A stretch of DNA of 64,000 nucleotides from Leeia oryzae DSM 17879 (GCF_000376945.1 NZ_AQXU01000020.1:62001-126000), one strand, 5' to 3'; shown: positions 18,126-28,306, counted from the stretch's first letter. Program-made: numbers and translations. The notes: generated by a model from the letters alone, not told the origin.

Positions 18126-18875
18126 ATGAGCACTTCAGCCATGCCGATTGAAAGCATTCCGGATAATTTCAAACCCAAACAGATCTACGAACAGGTCGCG
18201 GCCAGAATCCGCACGGAAATACAGAGCGGACGTTTTGCGCCGGAAAGCCGCCTACCCTCAGAGCGCGAGCTATCCTCCCGCTTCAAGGTCAGCCGGCCTG
18301 CGGTCAGAGAAGCGCTTGGCGCCCTGCAGAATGAAGGTCTGGTCATTACCAAACCCGGCTCGGGCACGTATGTGGCGGCGCAAGCCCAAGACCTGCTGCT
18401 GTATGGTAACGGGACAGAGGAAACCAGTGGCAAGGAGGCTGACTTTAGCCCTTCCAGCATGCTCGATACCCGCCTGATACTGGAACCCGGCATCGCCAGA
18501 CTGGCCGCCCGACAAGGCCGACGCGATGCCACAGCTGAGCATTACCTGAAACTGATGGGGAAAATCGTCGATATCAACGACCCGGAACAACGGGCGCTGT
18601 GGAATGAATGTGACCGCATGTTTCATCGGCAGCTGGCCGTCATGACGGGAGACGCGCTACTGGTAAAGATTGCTGACGAAATTGCCAAAGGGATGGATCA
18701 GGCACTATGGCAGCGCCTGAAAAACGATAGTATTTACGACCTGACCGAAATTCAGCTCTACATTGCCGAACACCGCCTGATCTATGAAGCTGTGACCCGC
18801 GGGGATGAAAATGCAGCCGCGTTTTATCTGGAACAGCACATACAACGGGTACGAAGAGATATTGCCCCCAGCTGA
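18126..18875 (+). CDS. GntR/FadR-family transcriptional regulator
   Basis: The protein has an N-terminal winged helix (QIYEQVAARIRTEIQSGRFAPESRLPSERELS with helix SRPAVREALGALQNEGLV) and a C-terminal FCD ligand domain containing TRLILEPGIARLAAR and later histidines typical of metal-binding FCD domains. I prefer the ATG at 18126, giving 249 residues, over an upstream TTG at 18081 that would overlap a palindrome; neither has a strong ribosome site. It is divergent from the amino-acid module and probably controls it and itself through the palindromes at 18000-18034. The effector is unknown. Confidence 0.88.
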   Translation: MSTSAMPIESIPDNFKPKQIYEQVAARIRTEIQSGRFAPESRLPSERELSSRFKVSRPAVREALGALQNEGLVITKPGSGTYVAAQAQDLLLYGNGTEETSGKEADFSPSSMLDTRLILEPGIARLAARQGRRDATAEHYLKLMGKIVDINDPEQRALWNECDRMFHRQLAVMTGDALLVKIADEIAKGMDQALWQRLKNDSIYDLTEIQLYIAEHRLIYEAVTRGDENAAAFYLEQHIQRVRRDIAPS

Positions 18876-18898
18876 CCTTCTCCACCTGGATCCATCAT

Positions 18899-18936
18899 AA
18901 AAAATGCCCCGCAATCGAAATTGCGGGGCATTTTTT
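18899..18936. terminator. Bidirectional intrinsic terminator between the gntR gene and acnB
   Basis: Perfect stem AAAAAATGCCCCGCAAT / ATTGCGGGGCATTTTTT with a CGAA tetraloop. A-run and T-run on either side make it work for both the plus-strand regulator and the convergent minus-strand acnB. Confidence 0.93.
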
Positions 18937-19004
18937 ATGGGTAGTGGCTAACGGGTATCCAACGTTAAACGTCAATACCCGCCTGCCACACATCCGGAAC
19001 CGGC

Positions 19005-21596
19005 TTACACCTTGACGGTATCTGCCACGTCCTGGAAGTCACTGATTTCATTGAAGTTCAGGTACTTGTAAACTTCAGCAGTGCTCTTGTTCAGAATACC
19101 CATGTTTTGCTGGTACTCTTCCAGCGTCGGGATTTTACCCAGTTTGGAACAAATGGCGGCCAGCTCTGCAGACCCCAGGAACACATTCGAGTTTTTGCCC
19201 AAACGGTTCGGGAAGTTACGGGTAGAGGTCGACATGACGGTAGCGCCTTCGCGAACCTGCGCCTGGTTACCCATACACAGAGAACAGCCAGGCATTTCCG
19301 TACGGGCACCCGCGGTACCAAATACGCCGTAATGGCCTTCTTTGGTCAGTTGCTGGGCATCCATTTTAGTCGGTGGCGCAACCCACAGTTTCACAGGCAG
19401 GTCACGTTTGCCTTCCAGCAGCTTGGACGCGGCACGGAAATGACCAATGTTGGTCATGCAAGAACCGATGAACACTTCGTCAATCACGGTGCCAGCCACT
19501 TCAGACATGAATTTCACGTCATCCGGGTCGTTCGGACAGGCAACGATTGGCTCTTTCACGTCAGCCAGATCAATTTCGATCACGGCTGCGTAATCGGCAT
19601 CGGCATCGCCTTTCAGCAGTTCACCGTTGGCAATCCAGTCTTCCATGGCCTTGATACGGCGTTCCAGGGTGCGAGCATCCTGGTAACCTTCAGCAATCAT
19701 CACTTTCATCAGGGTGATGTTGGACTTCATGTACTCAACGATCGGCTCTTTGTTCAGGTGCACGGTACAACCGGCAGCAGAACGCTCTGCAGATGCATCA
19801 GACAATTCGAATGCCTGTTCAACCTTCAGGTCTGGCAAGCCTTCGATTTCCAGAATACGGCCAGAGAAGATGTTCTTCTTGCCGGCTTTGGCCACGGTCA
19901 ACAGACCTTGCTTGATAGCGTACAGCGGAATCGCGTTGACCAGATCACGCAGGGTAACGCCTGGTTGCAGTTCGCCTTTGAAGCGCACCAGTACAGACTC
20001 AGGCATGTCAAGCGGCATCACGCCAGTGGCGGCGGCAAATGCCACCAGACCGGAACCCGCAGGGAAAGAAATACCAATCGGGAAACGGGTATGGGAGTCA
20101 CCACCGGTACCTACGGTATCAGGCAGCAACAGACGGTTCAGCCAAGAGTGGATTACGCCGTCGCCCGGACGCAGCGCTACACCGCCACGGGTTGAAATGA
20201 AGGCTGGCAGTTCTTTGTGCATCTTCACGTCAACAGGCTTAGGATACGCCGCTGTGTGACAGAAAGACTGCATGACCAGATCGGCAGAGAAGCCCAGGCA
20301 AGCCAGATCTTTCAGCTCGTCACGGGTCATCGGGCCGGTGGTATCCTGAGAACCCACGGTGGTCATCTTAGGCTCGCAGTAGGTACCTGGACGAACGCCC
20401 TGGCCTTCTGGCAAACCACATGCACGACCGACCATTTTCTGCGCCAGGGAGAAGCCCTTGCCAGAGTTGACCGGGTCTTTTGGCAGACGGAAAACGGTAG
20501 CAGCTGGCAGACCCAAGGCTTCACGTGCCTTGGCGGTCAGGCCACGACCAATGATCAGGTTGATACGGCCACCGGCACGCACTTCATCCAGAATCACTTC
20601 AGATTTCAGGGCAAATTTCTCGACCACTTCGCCATTTTTGACGATTTTGCCTTCGTACGGGTAAACGTCAATCACGTCACCCATTTCCAGTTTGGAAACG
20701 TCTACTTCGATTGGCAGTGAGCCAGAATCTTCTTGGGTATTGAAGAAGATCGGGGCGATCTTGCCACCCAGGGTCACGCCGCCAAAACGCTTGTTCGGTA
20801 CAAACGGGATATCCTGGCCAGTCGCCCAGACAACCGAGTTGGTTGCTGACTTGCGAGAAGAACCGGTACCCACCACGTCACCCACGTAAGCCACCAGATG
20901 ACCTTTTTTCTTCAGGTCGTCGATGAATTGCATCGGACCACGTTTGCCGTCTTCTTCCGGAACAAACGCAGCACCCGGGCGGGTGTTTTTCAGCATGGCC
21001 AGGTAGTGCAGCGGAATATCCGGACGGCTCCAGGCATCTGGCGCAGGAGACAGGTCATCGGTGTTGGTTTCACCCGGTACTTTAAATACGGTAACGGTAA
21101 TTTTCTGTTCGACTTCCGGACGGCTGGTGAACCATTCGGCATCGGCCCAGCTTTGAATCACGGCTTTGGCGTTGGCATTGCCCGCATCGGCCAGGACTTT
21201 CACATCATGGAAATAGTCGAATACCAGCAGGGTCTTTTTCAGGCCCTCTGCGGCAATTGCGCCAACCTTGGCATCGGCCAATAAGTCGATCATTGGCTTG
21301 ACGTTGTAACCACCCAGCATGGTGCCCAGCAGTTCTGTTGCTTTTTCGCGGGAGATCAGCGGAGAAGACACAGAACCTTCTGCAACAGCAGCCAGGAAAG
21401 ATGCTTTGACTTTGGCAGCATCATCAACGCCAGGCGGTACACGGTGAGTAATCAGGTCGACCAGGAATGCTTCTTCCCCTTTTGGCGGGTTTTTCAGCAG
21501 TTCAACCAGGTTTTCTGTCTGCGCAGCAGACAACGGGAGCGGTGGGATACCAAGCGCGGCGCGCTCGGCCACATGTTGACGGTAAGCTTCTAACAC
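19005..21596 (-). CDS. acnB: Aconitate hydratase B
   Basis: The 863-residue protein converts citrate to isocitrate in the TCA cycle and has the length and layout of AcnB, with the small swivel domain placed N-terminally. Cluster ligands are visible: Cys in [13 protein letters not shown] and the [11 protein letters not shown] pair near the C-terminus. The start is GTG at 21596, preceded by AAGGA at good spacing, and no better ATG is present. It appears to be a single-gene unit ended by the hairpin at 18899-18936. A long leader with a hairpin precedes it. Confidence 0.97.
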   Translation of the reverse strand: MLEAYRQHVAERAALGIPPLPLSAAQTENLVELLKNPPKGEEAFLVDLITHRVPPGVDDAAKVKASFLAAVAEGSVSSPLISREKATELLGTMLGGYNVKPMIDLLADAKVGAIAAEGLKKTLLVFDYFHDVKVLADAGNANAKAVIQSWADAEWFTSRPEVEQKITVTVFKVPGETNTDDLSPAPDAWSRPDIPLHYLAMLKNTRPGAAFVPEEDGKRGPMQFIDDLKKKGHLVAYVGDVVGTGSSRKSATNSVVWATGQDIPFVPNKRFGGVTLGGKIAPIFFNTQEDSGSLPIEVDVSKLEMGDVIDVYPYEGKIVKNGEVVEKFALKSEVILDEVRAGGRINLIIGRGLTAKAREALGLPAATVFRLPKDPVNSGKGFSLAQKMVGRACGLPEGQGVRPGTYCEPKMTTVGSQDTTGPMTRDELKDLACLGFSADLVMQSFCHTAAYPKPVDVKMHKELPAFISTRGGVALRPGDGVIHSWLNRLLLPDTVGTGGDSHTRFPIGISFPAGSGLVAFAAATGVMPLDMPESVLVRFKGELQPGVTLRDLVNAIPLYAIKQGLLTVAKAGKKNIFSGRILEIEGLPDLKVEQAFELSDASAERSAAGCTVHLNKEPIVEYMKSNITLMKVMIAEGYQDARTLERRIKAMEDWIANGELLKGDADADYAAVIEIDLADVKEPIVACPNDPDDVKFMSEVAGTVIDEVFIGSCMTNIGHFRAASKLLEGKRDLPVKLWVAPPTKMDAQQLTKEGHYGVFGTAGARTEMPGCSLCMGNQAQVREGATVMSTSTRNFPNRLGKNSNVFLGSAELAAICSKLGKIPTLEEYQQNMGILNKSTAEVYKYLNFNEISDFQDVADTVKV

Positions 21597-22181
21597 GGCT
21601 GCAATCCTTGTTATGTAGGCACTTATTTTGTTAGCCAGATGCTAAGGGGTTATACGACAGCTAGTAGGCGTAGCTCCGTCCCCCGGGTGAACACCCGACG
21701 CGTACGATCACGCCCGGCCAGCATGGTCTCGTACCCGCAAAACACTCGCGGCACACGCAAAGCGCTCTTTAAAGTACGGTCTGGAAAAGGACATAATTCG
21801 CCCTTTGATTTTACGCCGGATGCTTCGGTATGTGAAGCAATTTCACTGCAACGCAGCAAGCGGTTTCTGCCAGCAAAAATATCCAGTATCATGGGCCATC
21901 TGACGTCGGGTTCTGAACCCAGAAACTCCGCTGGACGAGATGTTCTCCGACACGCGAATGAGGATGAAAAGCACGCGTTTTCTCCTCAGGAATCACCTCT
22001 ATATTCCCTATGGTTCTATACATATCAGTAATGATTCTATTTTTGATTTCTAAGGGTTTGCTATAATCGCGCGTTCCAAGTCCATACAAAGCATTCTTGC
22101 AGCAGATAGTCAGTTCCACGCCAGCAACACTGCGGTAAACGCCATCTGATGCAGTCACCCGCCTGAATTACAGGAAATAGC
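21597..22181. other. Divergent intergenic region between acnB and cysI
   Basis: About 585 bases without a supported gene. On the acnB side a perfect six-base stem with two-base loop, CGGGTG AA CACCCG at 21684-21697, lies about 90 bases upstream of the acnB start and would be in its leader if transcription begins beyond it. On the cysI side there is an extended -10 element. The middle is unremarkable; open frames there have no family features. Confidence 0.5.
22059..22067 (+). promoter_or_regulatory. Extended -10 promoter of cysI
   Basis: TGCTATAAT is a perfect extended -10 element, about 115 bases upstream of the cysI ATG. The -35 region is poor (T-rich), which fits extended -10 promoters. 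Predicted transcription start is near 22074. Confidence 0.6.
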
Positions 22182-23855
22182 ATGTATATTTATGATGAAA
22201 TCGACCAGCGTCTGATAGATGACCGGGTACGTCAGTTCCGGGATCAGACCCGCCGTTATCTGGCAGGCGAACTGTCTGAAGATGACTTCCGCCCGCTGCG
22301 TCTGCAAAATGGTCTGTATGTCCAGCGTCACGCACCAATGCTGCGTGTCGCCATCCCTTATGGCCTGCTGTCCAGCAAGCAGTTGCGCAAGCTGGCGCAC
22401 ATTGCCCGTACCTATGACCGTGGTTATGGCCACTTCTCTACCCGTCAGAACATCCAGTTCAACTGGCCAACGCTGGAATCCGTACCGGATATCCTGGAAG
22501 AACTGGCCACTGTGCAGATGCATGCCATCCAGACCTCTGGCAACTGCGTGCGCAACTTTACCTCTGACCAGTTTGCCGGTGTGGCCGCCGATGAAATCAT
22601 CGACCCGCGCCCTTACGCTGAAATCATGCGCCAGTGGTTTACCTTCCACCCGGAATTTGCCTACCTGCCGCGCAAATTCAAGATGGCCCTGAACGGCGCA
22701 ACCCATGACCGTGCCGCCATCTATGTACACGATATCGGTATTGAGCTGGTACCCGGTGACAATGGTCAGGTACTGGCCAACGTGATTGTGGGTGGCGGCC
22801 TGGGCCGTACCCCGATTATCGGCAGCATGATCAAGAAAGGTCTGCCATGGCAGGACCTGCTGACCTATTGTGATGCCGTTTTGCGTGTGTACAACCGTTT
22901 TGGCCGTCGTGATAACAAATACAAGGCACGTATCAAGATTCTGGTAAAAGCCCTGGGCCCGGAAACTTTCGCCGACATGGTGGAAGAAGAATGGAAATAC
23001 CTCAAGGATGGTCCGGGTCGCATTACCCAGGAAGAATTCGATCGCGTTAATGCTTACTTCCAGCCGCGTGACTACGAGCAATTCAGTGGTAACGATGCGG
23101 GCTTTGAACAGCAAAAGACAGAAAACCCTGCTTTTGCACGCTGGGTGTCCCGCAATGTACACCCGCACAAACGTGCCGGCTATGCATCGGTGACACTGTC
23201 ACTGAAAGGTGTAGGGTTTGCACCAGGCGACGCAACCGATGCACAAATGGATGCGGTTGCAGATCTGGCAGACAAATACAGCTATGGTGAAATCCGCGTA
23301 TCACACGAACAGAACCTGATTCTGGCCGATGTTCGCCAGTCTGACCTGTTTGCCGTATGGGAAGCTGCCAAAGCCAACAAGGTAGCCAACCCGAACATCG
23401 GTATGCTGACCAACATGATTGCCTGCCCGGGCGGTGACTTCTGCTCGCTGGCCAATGCCAAATCCATCCCGATTGCGGAAGGCATTGCACAGCGCTTTGA
23501 CAATCTGGATTACCTGTTTGATATCGGTGAACTGGACCTGAACATTTCCGGTTGCATGAACTCTTGCGGCCACCACCATATTGGTCACATCGGCATTCTG
23601 GGTGTGGACAAGAACGGTAGCGAGTGGTACCAGATTTCGCTGGGTGGCAATCAGGGTACCGACCCGCTGGGTACCAAAGCCAGCCTGGGCAAGGTGATTG
23701 GCCCGTCTTTTGCACAAGATGAAGTGCCAGACGTGATCGAGAAGATCATCAAGGTCTATCTGGACCTGCGCCAGGACGACGAACGGTTTATTGATTCTGT
23801 ACAACGGCTCGGCATTGAGCCCTTCAAGGAGCGTGTCTATGCCAAAGCTAATTAA
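22182..23855 (+). CDS. cysI: Sulfite reductase hemoprotein (CysI-type nitrite/sulfite reductase)
   Basis: The 557-residue siroheme protein reduces sulfite to sulfide (or nitrite to ammonia). The [4Fe-4S]-siroheme cysteines are seen as CPGGDFC and CMNSC (NISGCMNSCGHHHIGHIG), and siroheme contacts in GHFSTRQNIQFNW and TSGNCVRNF. Ribosome site CAGGAAATAGC precedes the ATG. No CysJ flavoprotein follows; instead a DUF934 gene overlaps its end, the usual arrangement in betaproteobacteria, where sulfite is the likely substrate for cysteine synthesis. Confidence 0.93.
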   Translation: MYIYDEIDQRLIDDRVRQFRDQTRRYLAGELSEDDFRPLRLQNGLYVQRHAPMLRVAIPYGLLSSKQLRKLAHIARTYDRGYGHFSTRQNIQFNWPTLESVPDILEELATVQMHAIQTSGNCVRNFTSDQFAGVAADEIIDPRPYAEIMRQWFTFHPEFAYLPRKFKMALNGATHDRAAIYVHDIGIELVPGDNGQVLANVIVGGGLGRTPIIGSMIKKGLPWQDLLTYCDAVLRVYNRFGRRDNKYKARIKILVKALGPETFADMVEEEWKYLKDGPGRITQEEFDRVNAYFQPRDYEQFSGNDAGFEQQKTENPAFARWVSRNVHPHKRAGYASVTLSLKGVGFAPGDATDAQMDAVADLADKYSYGEIRVSHEQNLILADVRQSDLFAVWEAAKANKVANPNIGMLTNMIACPGGDFCSLANAKSIPIAEGIAQRFDNLDYLFDIGELDLNISGCMNSCGHHHIGHIGILGVDKNGSEWYQISLGGNQGTDPLGTKASLGKVIGPSFAQDEVPDVIEKIIKVYLDLRQDDERFIDSVQRLGIEPFKERVYAKAN

Positions 23856-24333
23856 AAACGGGCAGATTCTGGACGATACCAGCGTTATCCTGACGGATAG
23901 CGAAGGCAATGAAGTACATGAAGATGGCGATGCCATTGTACCGCTGGCCTGCTGGCTGGATGAACGCCATCACCTGAAGGCACGCCACACGTCAGTCGGC
24001 GTCTTGCTGGAAGGTGATGCAGAGCCATCTGAACTGAAAGATGACCTGGATTATTTGAAGCTGATCGCCATTAACTTCCCGTCGTTTGTAGACGGCCGCG
24101 GGTATTCGATTGCCCGCTTGCTGCGCGAACGATATGGCTTTAAAGGCGAGCTGCGTGCCGTGGGTGACATCCAGCGTGACCAGTTGTATTACCTGGCGCG
24201 CTGCGGCTTTGACAGTTTTGTGATTCCGGATGGTCGTGATGCTGAAGCCGCACTGGCCAGCTTTAATGACTTTTCTGATTCTTATCAGGCAACGGTGGAC
24301 CGCCCTGTTCCGCTGTTCCGTCGCCGCAAATAA
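23839..24333 (+). CDS. DUF934 protein overlapping cysI
   Basis: The ATG at 23839 has AAGGAG seven bases upstream and overlaps the cysI stop by 17 bases; a longer frame from 23791 is not needed. The 164-residue product contains the conserved FPSFVDGRGYSIARLLRERYGF and RDQLYYLARCGFDSF segments of DUF934. Proteins of this family are encoded beside assimilatory sulfite reductases and are thought to support them, but no biochemical role is established to my knowledge. Confidence 0.9.
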   Translation: MPKLIKNGQILDDTSVILTDSEGNEVHEDGDAIVPLACWLDERHHLKARHTSVGVLLEGDAEPSELKDDLDYLKLIAINFPSFVDGRGYSIARLLRERYGFKGELRAVGDIQRDQLYYLARCGFDSFVIPDGRDAEAALASFNDFSDSYQATVDRPVPLFRRRK

Positions 24334-24357
24334 TCCGTGCAAGTCTGACGGATGCAA

Positions 24358-24395
24358 ACACAAGCCGAAAGCCCGCTTTCGGCTTGTGTGCTTTT
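24358..24395 (+). terminator. Intrinsic terminator after the cysI-DUF934 operon
   Basis: Stem ACACAAGCCGAAAG / CTTTCGGCTTGTGT closing a small loop, followed by GCTTTT, starting about 25 bases after the DUF934 stop. Confidence 0.85.
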
Positions 24396-24460
24396 AGGGC
24401 CCGGATTTCTATTGTCTGACCCTAATCCTAACCTGCACCAGCCATATCCCCTCGATACGC

Positions 24461-24961
24461 TCAGGCGAACTGTTTCCAGTAGCTGTCCAGCGCGTCTTGC
24501 GCCTTGGACAAACCGGCATTGTCCAGCCCGGCCCAAAACTTGAGGCATGCAGCAATGACGGTGGCCTGTTCTCGGTTGAATGCGGCAAAGCGCTTTTTCT
24601 GTGCATCGACCAGATCCCAGCGGGTAGGCATCACCAGCGCATCCAGCAGGCTGGCCAACAGCTTGTGCTTGATGGCACGGTCGTGGTTTTTCAGACACCA
24701 GGTCAGGATAGCGGGCATATAGTAGACAAAGGCTTTGTCATCCAGATGCGGGAACGGGTTAATGCTTTTGTCGAACGAGGCATCGGAAATCTGCCACCAG
24801 CGCTTGTCGTTATCCAGCGCCCGGGCATTTTCACGACGGCTATTGGCCGGACCATACTGACGGATGACATCGGCCTCGCGCAGGGTTGGTCCGCCACCAC
24901 GCTCGGTGACATGATGGAATGCTAAACGGATGGCTGTGATTTGTGCTGCTGCGTCGCTCAT
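24461..24961 (-). CDS. Uncharacterised conserved-looking protein
   Basis: A 166-residue soluble protein with good ribosome site (GGAAGG before ATG). It is rich in Trp, Asp and Lys, with the stretches RWWQISDASFDKSINPFPHLDD and FVYYMPAILTWCL. The pattern of an N-terminal helix, a proline-rich middle and a helical C-terminus recalls the DUF6714 group, but I cannot confirm this. There is no signal peptide or membrane segment. It lies 46 bases upstream of the rsxB-like gene on the same strand, so the two may share transcription. Confidence 0.75.
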   Translation of the reverse strand: MSDAAAQITAIRLAFHHVTERGGGPTLREADVIRQYGPANSRRENARALDNDKRWWQISDASFDKSINPFPHLDDKAFVYYMPAILTWCLKNHDRAIKHKLLASLLDALVMPTRWDLVDAQKKRFAAFNREQATVIAACLKFWAGLDNAGLSKAQDALDSYWKQFA

Positions 24962-25007
24962 TCGCCTTCCTTTCGGCTATGGATGCGTAGACGGTATCAC
25001 ACCGCAG

Positions 25008-25670
25008 TCATGATTTGGGTTTTTCCAGCTGTTGTCTTGCGCGTTCCATGGCAGCAAGAATCGCGGCTTGCCTCGCATTGGCAGGAGAAGTCGGCTCGCT
25101 GGCAGCGGCGGCGGGTATCGGTGCGGCATTGGCCAGTCTGGCGGCACGTTCTTGCTTGTCTCTGGCAATGCGAAACAAATGGAACTGGTGATGCGTTCTG
25201 GCCTTAGCCGCACGCACCGGCCCCAGTGGCATCGGGAACTCGGTGGTGATGTCTGCGGCCGGCAGCAGGTCGATACATTCGGTCGGGCAAGGCGGCAAAC
25301 AGAGTTCGCACCCGGTACAGCGGTCTGCCAGTACCGTGTGCATATGTTTGGCTGCCCCGACAATGGCATCCACCGGGCACGCCTGAATGCACAAGGTACA
25401 ACCGATACAGTTGGCTTCGTCTACCTTGGCGACCAGTAACGGCTTGGTGATGCCACACGTCTCGTCCAGCGGCTTGGCAGCATGTCCGGTCAGGGCGGCA
25501 AGTGCGGTAATACCGGCGTCTCCGCCGGGCGGACAGCGGTTGATGTCTGCGGTGCCCGCCGCGATTGCCTCTGCATACGGCAGACAGCCTTGATAGCCAC
25601 ATTGCCGGCATTGGGTTTGCGGCAAGATGGCATCGATTTGAGCGGCAGAAACGGGCGTGGTCGCAGTCAT
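25008..25670 (-). CDS. rsxB: RnfB/RsxB-like iron-sulfur protein, soluble form
   Basis: The 220-residue protein has an N-terminal four-cysteine motif ([10 protein letters not shown] then NRCPPGG) and two ferredoxin [4Fe-4S] motifs, [14 protein letters not shown] and [16 protein letters not shown]. Classical RnfB begins with a membrane helix, which is missing here, and no other rnf/rsx subunits are nearby; this stand-alone form is common in betaproteobacteria. The tail (about 150-220) is charged and Ala-rich. It ends a minus-strand pair with pyrD, 13 bases apart, suggesting an electron-transfer role whose partner is unknown. Confidence 0.87.
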   Translation of the reverse strand: MTATTPVSAAQIDAILPQTQCRQCGYQGCLPYAEAIAAGTADINRCPPGGDAGITALAALTGHAAKPLDETCGITKPLLVAKVDEANCIGCTLCIQACPVDAIVGAAKHMHTVLADRCTGCELCLPPCPTECIDLLPAADITTEFPMPLGPVRAAKARTHHQFHLFRIARDKQERAARLANAAPIPAAAASEPTSPANARQAAILAAMERARQQLEKPKS

Positions 25671-25683
25671 GCTGAAATGTCTT

Positions 25684-26718
25684 TTACCGTTGTTTGGAGC
25701 GGGTGTAGGCCAGTGACGCTTCGACCGCTTCCTTGACGAGCGTCGGTCCGCGATACACCAGACCGCTATACAGCTGGATCAGGCTGGCTCCCGCCGCCAG
25801 TTTTTCTTCTACGTCATCCGCCCCGAAAATGCCGCCAACGCCAATAATCGGCAACTCGCCAGCCAGCAGTTTGGACAGCTCGCGGATTACCTGGGTGGAT
25901 TTGCGGCGTACCGGCGCACCCGACAAACCACCGGCTTCAGCACCGTGCTTCAGGTGCTCTACCCCGATGCGCGACAGCGTGGTATTGGTGGCGATCACGG
26001 CATCCATCTGATGACGTTTGAGCAAGTCGGCCATCTCGATCAACTGTGGCAGCTCCAGATCCGGTGCAATCTTGATGGCCAGCGGCACATAGCGGCCGTG
26101 CTGGTCTGCCAGCTGGCGCTGGGTAGCCTTTAGCGTAGACAGTAACGCACCAAATTCATCGGCTTGCTGCAACTGGCGCAAGTTTTTGGTGTTGGGTGAT
26201 GAAATGTTGACCGTAACATAACTGGCGTATTGATAGACCTTGGTCAGGCCGATCACGTAATCGTCCGTGGCTTTCTCGATAGGGGTATCGGCATTCTTGC
26301 CGATGTTGATCCCCAGAATGCCGCCGTAGTGACTGTGTTTGACGTTTTCGATCAGGGCATCGACGCCGTCGTTGTTAAAACCCATCCGGTTAATGATGCC
26401 TTCTGCACTGGGCAGACGGAACAGGCGCGGCTTGGGATTGCCGCTCTGCGGGCGTGGCGTGACGGTACCGATTTCCAGAAAGCCGAATCCTAGCGCGGCG
26501 AGCCCATCAATATGATCCCCATTCTTGTCCAGACCGGCAGCCAGGCCGACCGGATTGGGAAAATCCAGCCCCATGACCCTGACCGGGTTGGCGGGTGAAT
26601 GGCCGGAGAGTACACGGCCAAAGCCCATGGCTTCGAGAGAATCCAACATGCCCAGACTGAGACGATGGGCCGTCTCGGCGGGTAACGTAAACATCAGTGT
26701 GCGCAACAGTGGGTACAC
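25684..26718 (-). CDS. pyrD: Dihydroorotate dehydrogenase, quinone-dependent class 2
   Basis: PyrD oxidises dihydroorotate to orotate in pyrimidine synthesis and passes electrons to quinone at the inner membrane. The N-terminal amphipathic segment [20 protein letters not shown] is that of class 2 enzymes; FMN and substrate motifs include [24 protein letters not shown] and [15 protein letters not shown] place the start at the GTG at 26718 because GAGG sits five bases before it and the product then begins MYPLL; a TTG one codon upstream is also possible. Confidence 0.96.
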   Translation of the reverse strand: MYPLLRTLMFTLPAETAHRLSLGMLDSLEAMGFGRVLSGHSPANPVRVMGLDFPNPVGLAAGLDKNGDHIDGLAALGFGFLEIGTVTPRPQSGNPKPRLFRLPSAEGIINRMGFNNDGVDALIENVKHSHYGGILGINIGKNADTPIEKATDDYVIGLTKVYQYASYVTVNISSPNTKNLRQLQQADEFGALLSTLKATQRQLADQHGRYVPLAIKIAPDLELPQLIEMADLLKRHQMDAVIATNTTLSRIGVEHLKHGAEAGGLSGAPVRRKSTQVIRELSKLLAGELPIIGVGGIFGADDVEEKLAAGASLIQLYSGLVYRGPTLVKEAVEASLAYTRSKQR

Positions 26719-26756
26719 CAAAACCTCGGCTTGCTAGTCATATAAAATAACTGGCA

Positions 26757-26762
26757 ATTATA
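26757..26762 (-). promoter_or_regulatory. Possible pyrD promoter -10 box
   Basis: TATAAT on the minus strand about 40 bases upstream of the pyrD start. No good -35 box is found at the usual 16-18 base spacing, so this is a tentative call. Confidence 0.35.
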
Positions 26763-26859
26763 CCCTGAAATTCTGGTGCAATGCGGAATGACGTTTCAAG
26801 CGGTGTGCGGACCGGTGCACGGGCAATCAGATTGCCTGCACGGACGGATAAGCGAATGA

Positions 26860-27195
26860 TTAGCGACCACGCACAATGCGTTTTTGCAGTCGCATGGACA
26901 AACCGCCCACGCCGCCGCCGTTAACAACCTGCTGGTAGCCAGCAGACGCCAGGGCTTGCCGTGCCACAGAAGAACGCATGCCTGACTGGCAATACACTAT
27001 CACTGGGGTGTTTTTGTCTGTGACAACGCTACCGATTTTCTGGCTGATGTTATCCAGCGGGATACTGATGGCGCCTTCAATATGACCAGACTCAAACTCG
27101 CCCTGAGACCGAACGTCAATCAGGATGGCGTTGTCGGGCAAGGGAGCGTCAGATTGTCCTGTGAGCATGTTCAATACTTTCTTTAACCAGTTCAT
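26860..27195 (-). CDS. Single-domain rhodanese sulfurtransferase
   Basis: The 111-residue protein has the rhodanese core ILIDVRSQGEFESGHIEGAISIPL and the active-site loop with catalytic cysteine, CQSGMRS, followed by the family's SVARQALASAGY. A short N-terminal helix (WLKKVLNMLTG) precedes the domain but is not a clear signal peptide. It follows the persulfide-dioxygenase-like hydrolase gene by 29 bases on the same strand, so it probably moves sulfane sulfur in that pathway. Confidence 0.92.
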   Translation of the reverse strand: MNWLKKVLNMLTGQSDAPLPDNAILIDVRSQGEFESGHIEGAISIPLDNISQKIGSVVTDKNTPVIVYCQSGMRSSVARQALASAGYQQVVNGGGVGGLSMRLQKRIVRGR

Positions 27196-27224
27196 GAATT
27201 TCCTTGGGGTGGATGCAGCAATGC

Positions 27225-28085
27225 CTAGAGCGCATTGACGGGAATTTTCAGATACGACACGCCATTGGACTCTGGCGCTGGAAGTTCACCGGCACGTATG
27301 TTGATCTGGATGGCAGGCAAGATCAGCACCGGCATATCCAGGGTTTTGTCTCTCCCACGGCGCAGCTCGACAAACTCTGCCTCGCTGGTGTGGCCGGCCA
27401 GATGCTGATTGGCTGATTTCTGTGCTTGCACGGTCACCAGGTACAGCGGCCCGCGTGTGGCCGGTGGGTAGTCATGACACATGTACAACCGGGTCTCCGG
27501 CGGCATCTGGTAGAACTTCTGGATAGAGTGGTACAGCTCGCTTGCAGAGCCACCGGGAAAATCACAACGCGCCGTGCCGATATCCGGCATGAACAGGGTA
27601 TCTCCGACAAATATGGCATCTTCTACCTGATAGGCCACATCCGCCGGTGTATGACCCGGCACGGACAGTGCCTTCATGGTCAGTTTACCCACCGGGAATG
27701 TCTCGCCGTCTTCAAACAGGTGATCAAAATGATGGCCGTCTGCGACAAAGTCGTCACCCAGGTGAAATAGCTGCTTGAAAGTTTGCTGTATAAGGGTGAT
27801 TTTTGCGCCAATCCCCGTTTGGCCGCCCAGTTGTTTTTTGAGCCAGGCGGCAGCACTGATGTGATCGGCGTGGGCGTGGGTTTCCAATATCCAGTCTAGG
27901 GTGAGTTTGCGCTCGCGGATGAAATCCACCAGCTTTTGCGCACTGGCGGTATCTGTTCTGCCGGACTTGGGATCATACCCCAGCACGCTATCGATAATGG
28001 CTGCATGGCCGCCCAGCGCATCGTACACCACATAACTATAGGTAGAGGTTGGCTTATCATAGAATGCCTGGATTTGCGGCTGCAT
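27225..28085 (-). CDS. Metallo-beta-lactamase-fold hydrolase, probable persulfide dioxygenase (Blh/ETHE1-like)
   Basis: The 286-residue protein carries THAHADH, SVPGHTPADVAY, FVGDTLF and MCHDYP, the metal-ligand pattern of the ETHE1/Blh branch, which oxidises glutathione persulfide to sulfite. FPGGSA and the spacing of the ligands fit Blh proteins encoded beside BigR/SqrR regulators. It is divergent from such a regulator and followed by a rhodanese. A glyoxalase II-type role is less likely given the context. Confidence 0.88.
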   Translation of the reverse strand: MQPQIQAFYDKPTSTYSYVVYDALGGHAAIIDSVLGYDPKSGRTDTASAQKLVDFIRERKLTLDWILETHAHADHISAAAWLKKQLGGQTGIGAKITLIQQTFKQLFHLGDDFVADGHHFDHLFEDGETFPVGKLTMKALSVPGHTPADVAYQVEDAIFVGDTLFMPDIGTARCDFPGGSASELYHSIQKFYQMPPETRLYMCHDYPPATRGPLYLVTVQAQKSANQHLAGHTSEAEFVELRRGRDKTLDMPVLILPAIQINIRAGELPAPESNGVSYLKIPVNAL

Positions 28086-28126
28086 GATGAATCTCCATTA
28101 ATATACTTTTTTATATATTATTTTTG

Positions 28127-28136
28127 AGTATATACT
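28127..28136. promoter_or_regulatory. AT-rich palindrome, candidate BigR/SqrR-type operator
   Basis: AGTATATACT, flanked by similar AT-rich repeats (AATATAC...TATATATT at 28100-28119), lies in the 220-base spacer between the divergent persulfide-dioxygenase-like gene and arsR-family gene. BigR-family repressors are known to bind AT-rich palindromes in such spacers; assignment here is inference. Confidence 0.55.
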
Positions 28137-28306
28137 AAACGATATAAAATACAATCCCGAAGCCATGTATGATGATAAATGCACACGGGCTTTTACAATG
28201 TATTGTAGGCCACATAAAAGATAAAAACAGACGTTATATCAAACAGATAGATCACACACCGACACTCTCTCTGCCTATATAACCGTTATTTGCCGGAATC
28301 TTGCCG

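Noticed and set aside
21889-22158. 89-codon minus-strand frame between acnB and cysI
   Set aside because: It runs through the cysI promoter and has no family features; I treat the stretch as regulatory DNA.
22155-23168. A 337-codon frame on the minus strand
   Set aside because: It is antisense to cysI, whose identity is certain from its cysteine motifs; the antisense product has no recognisable fold.
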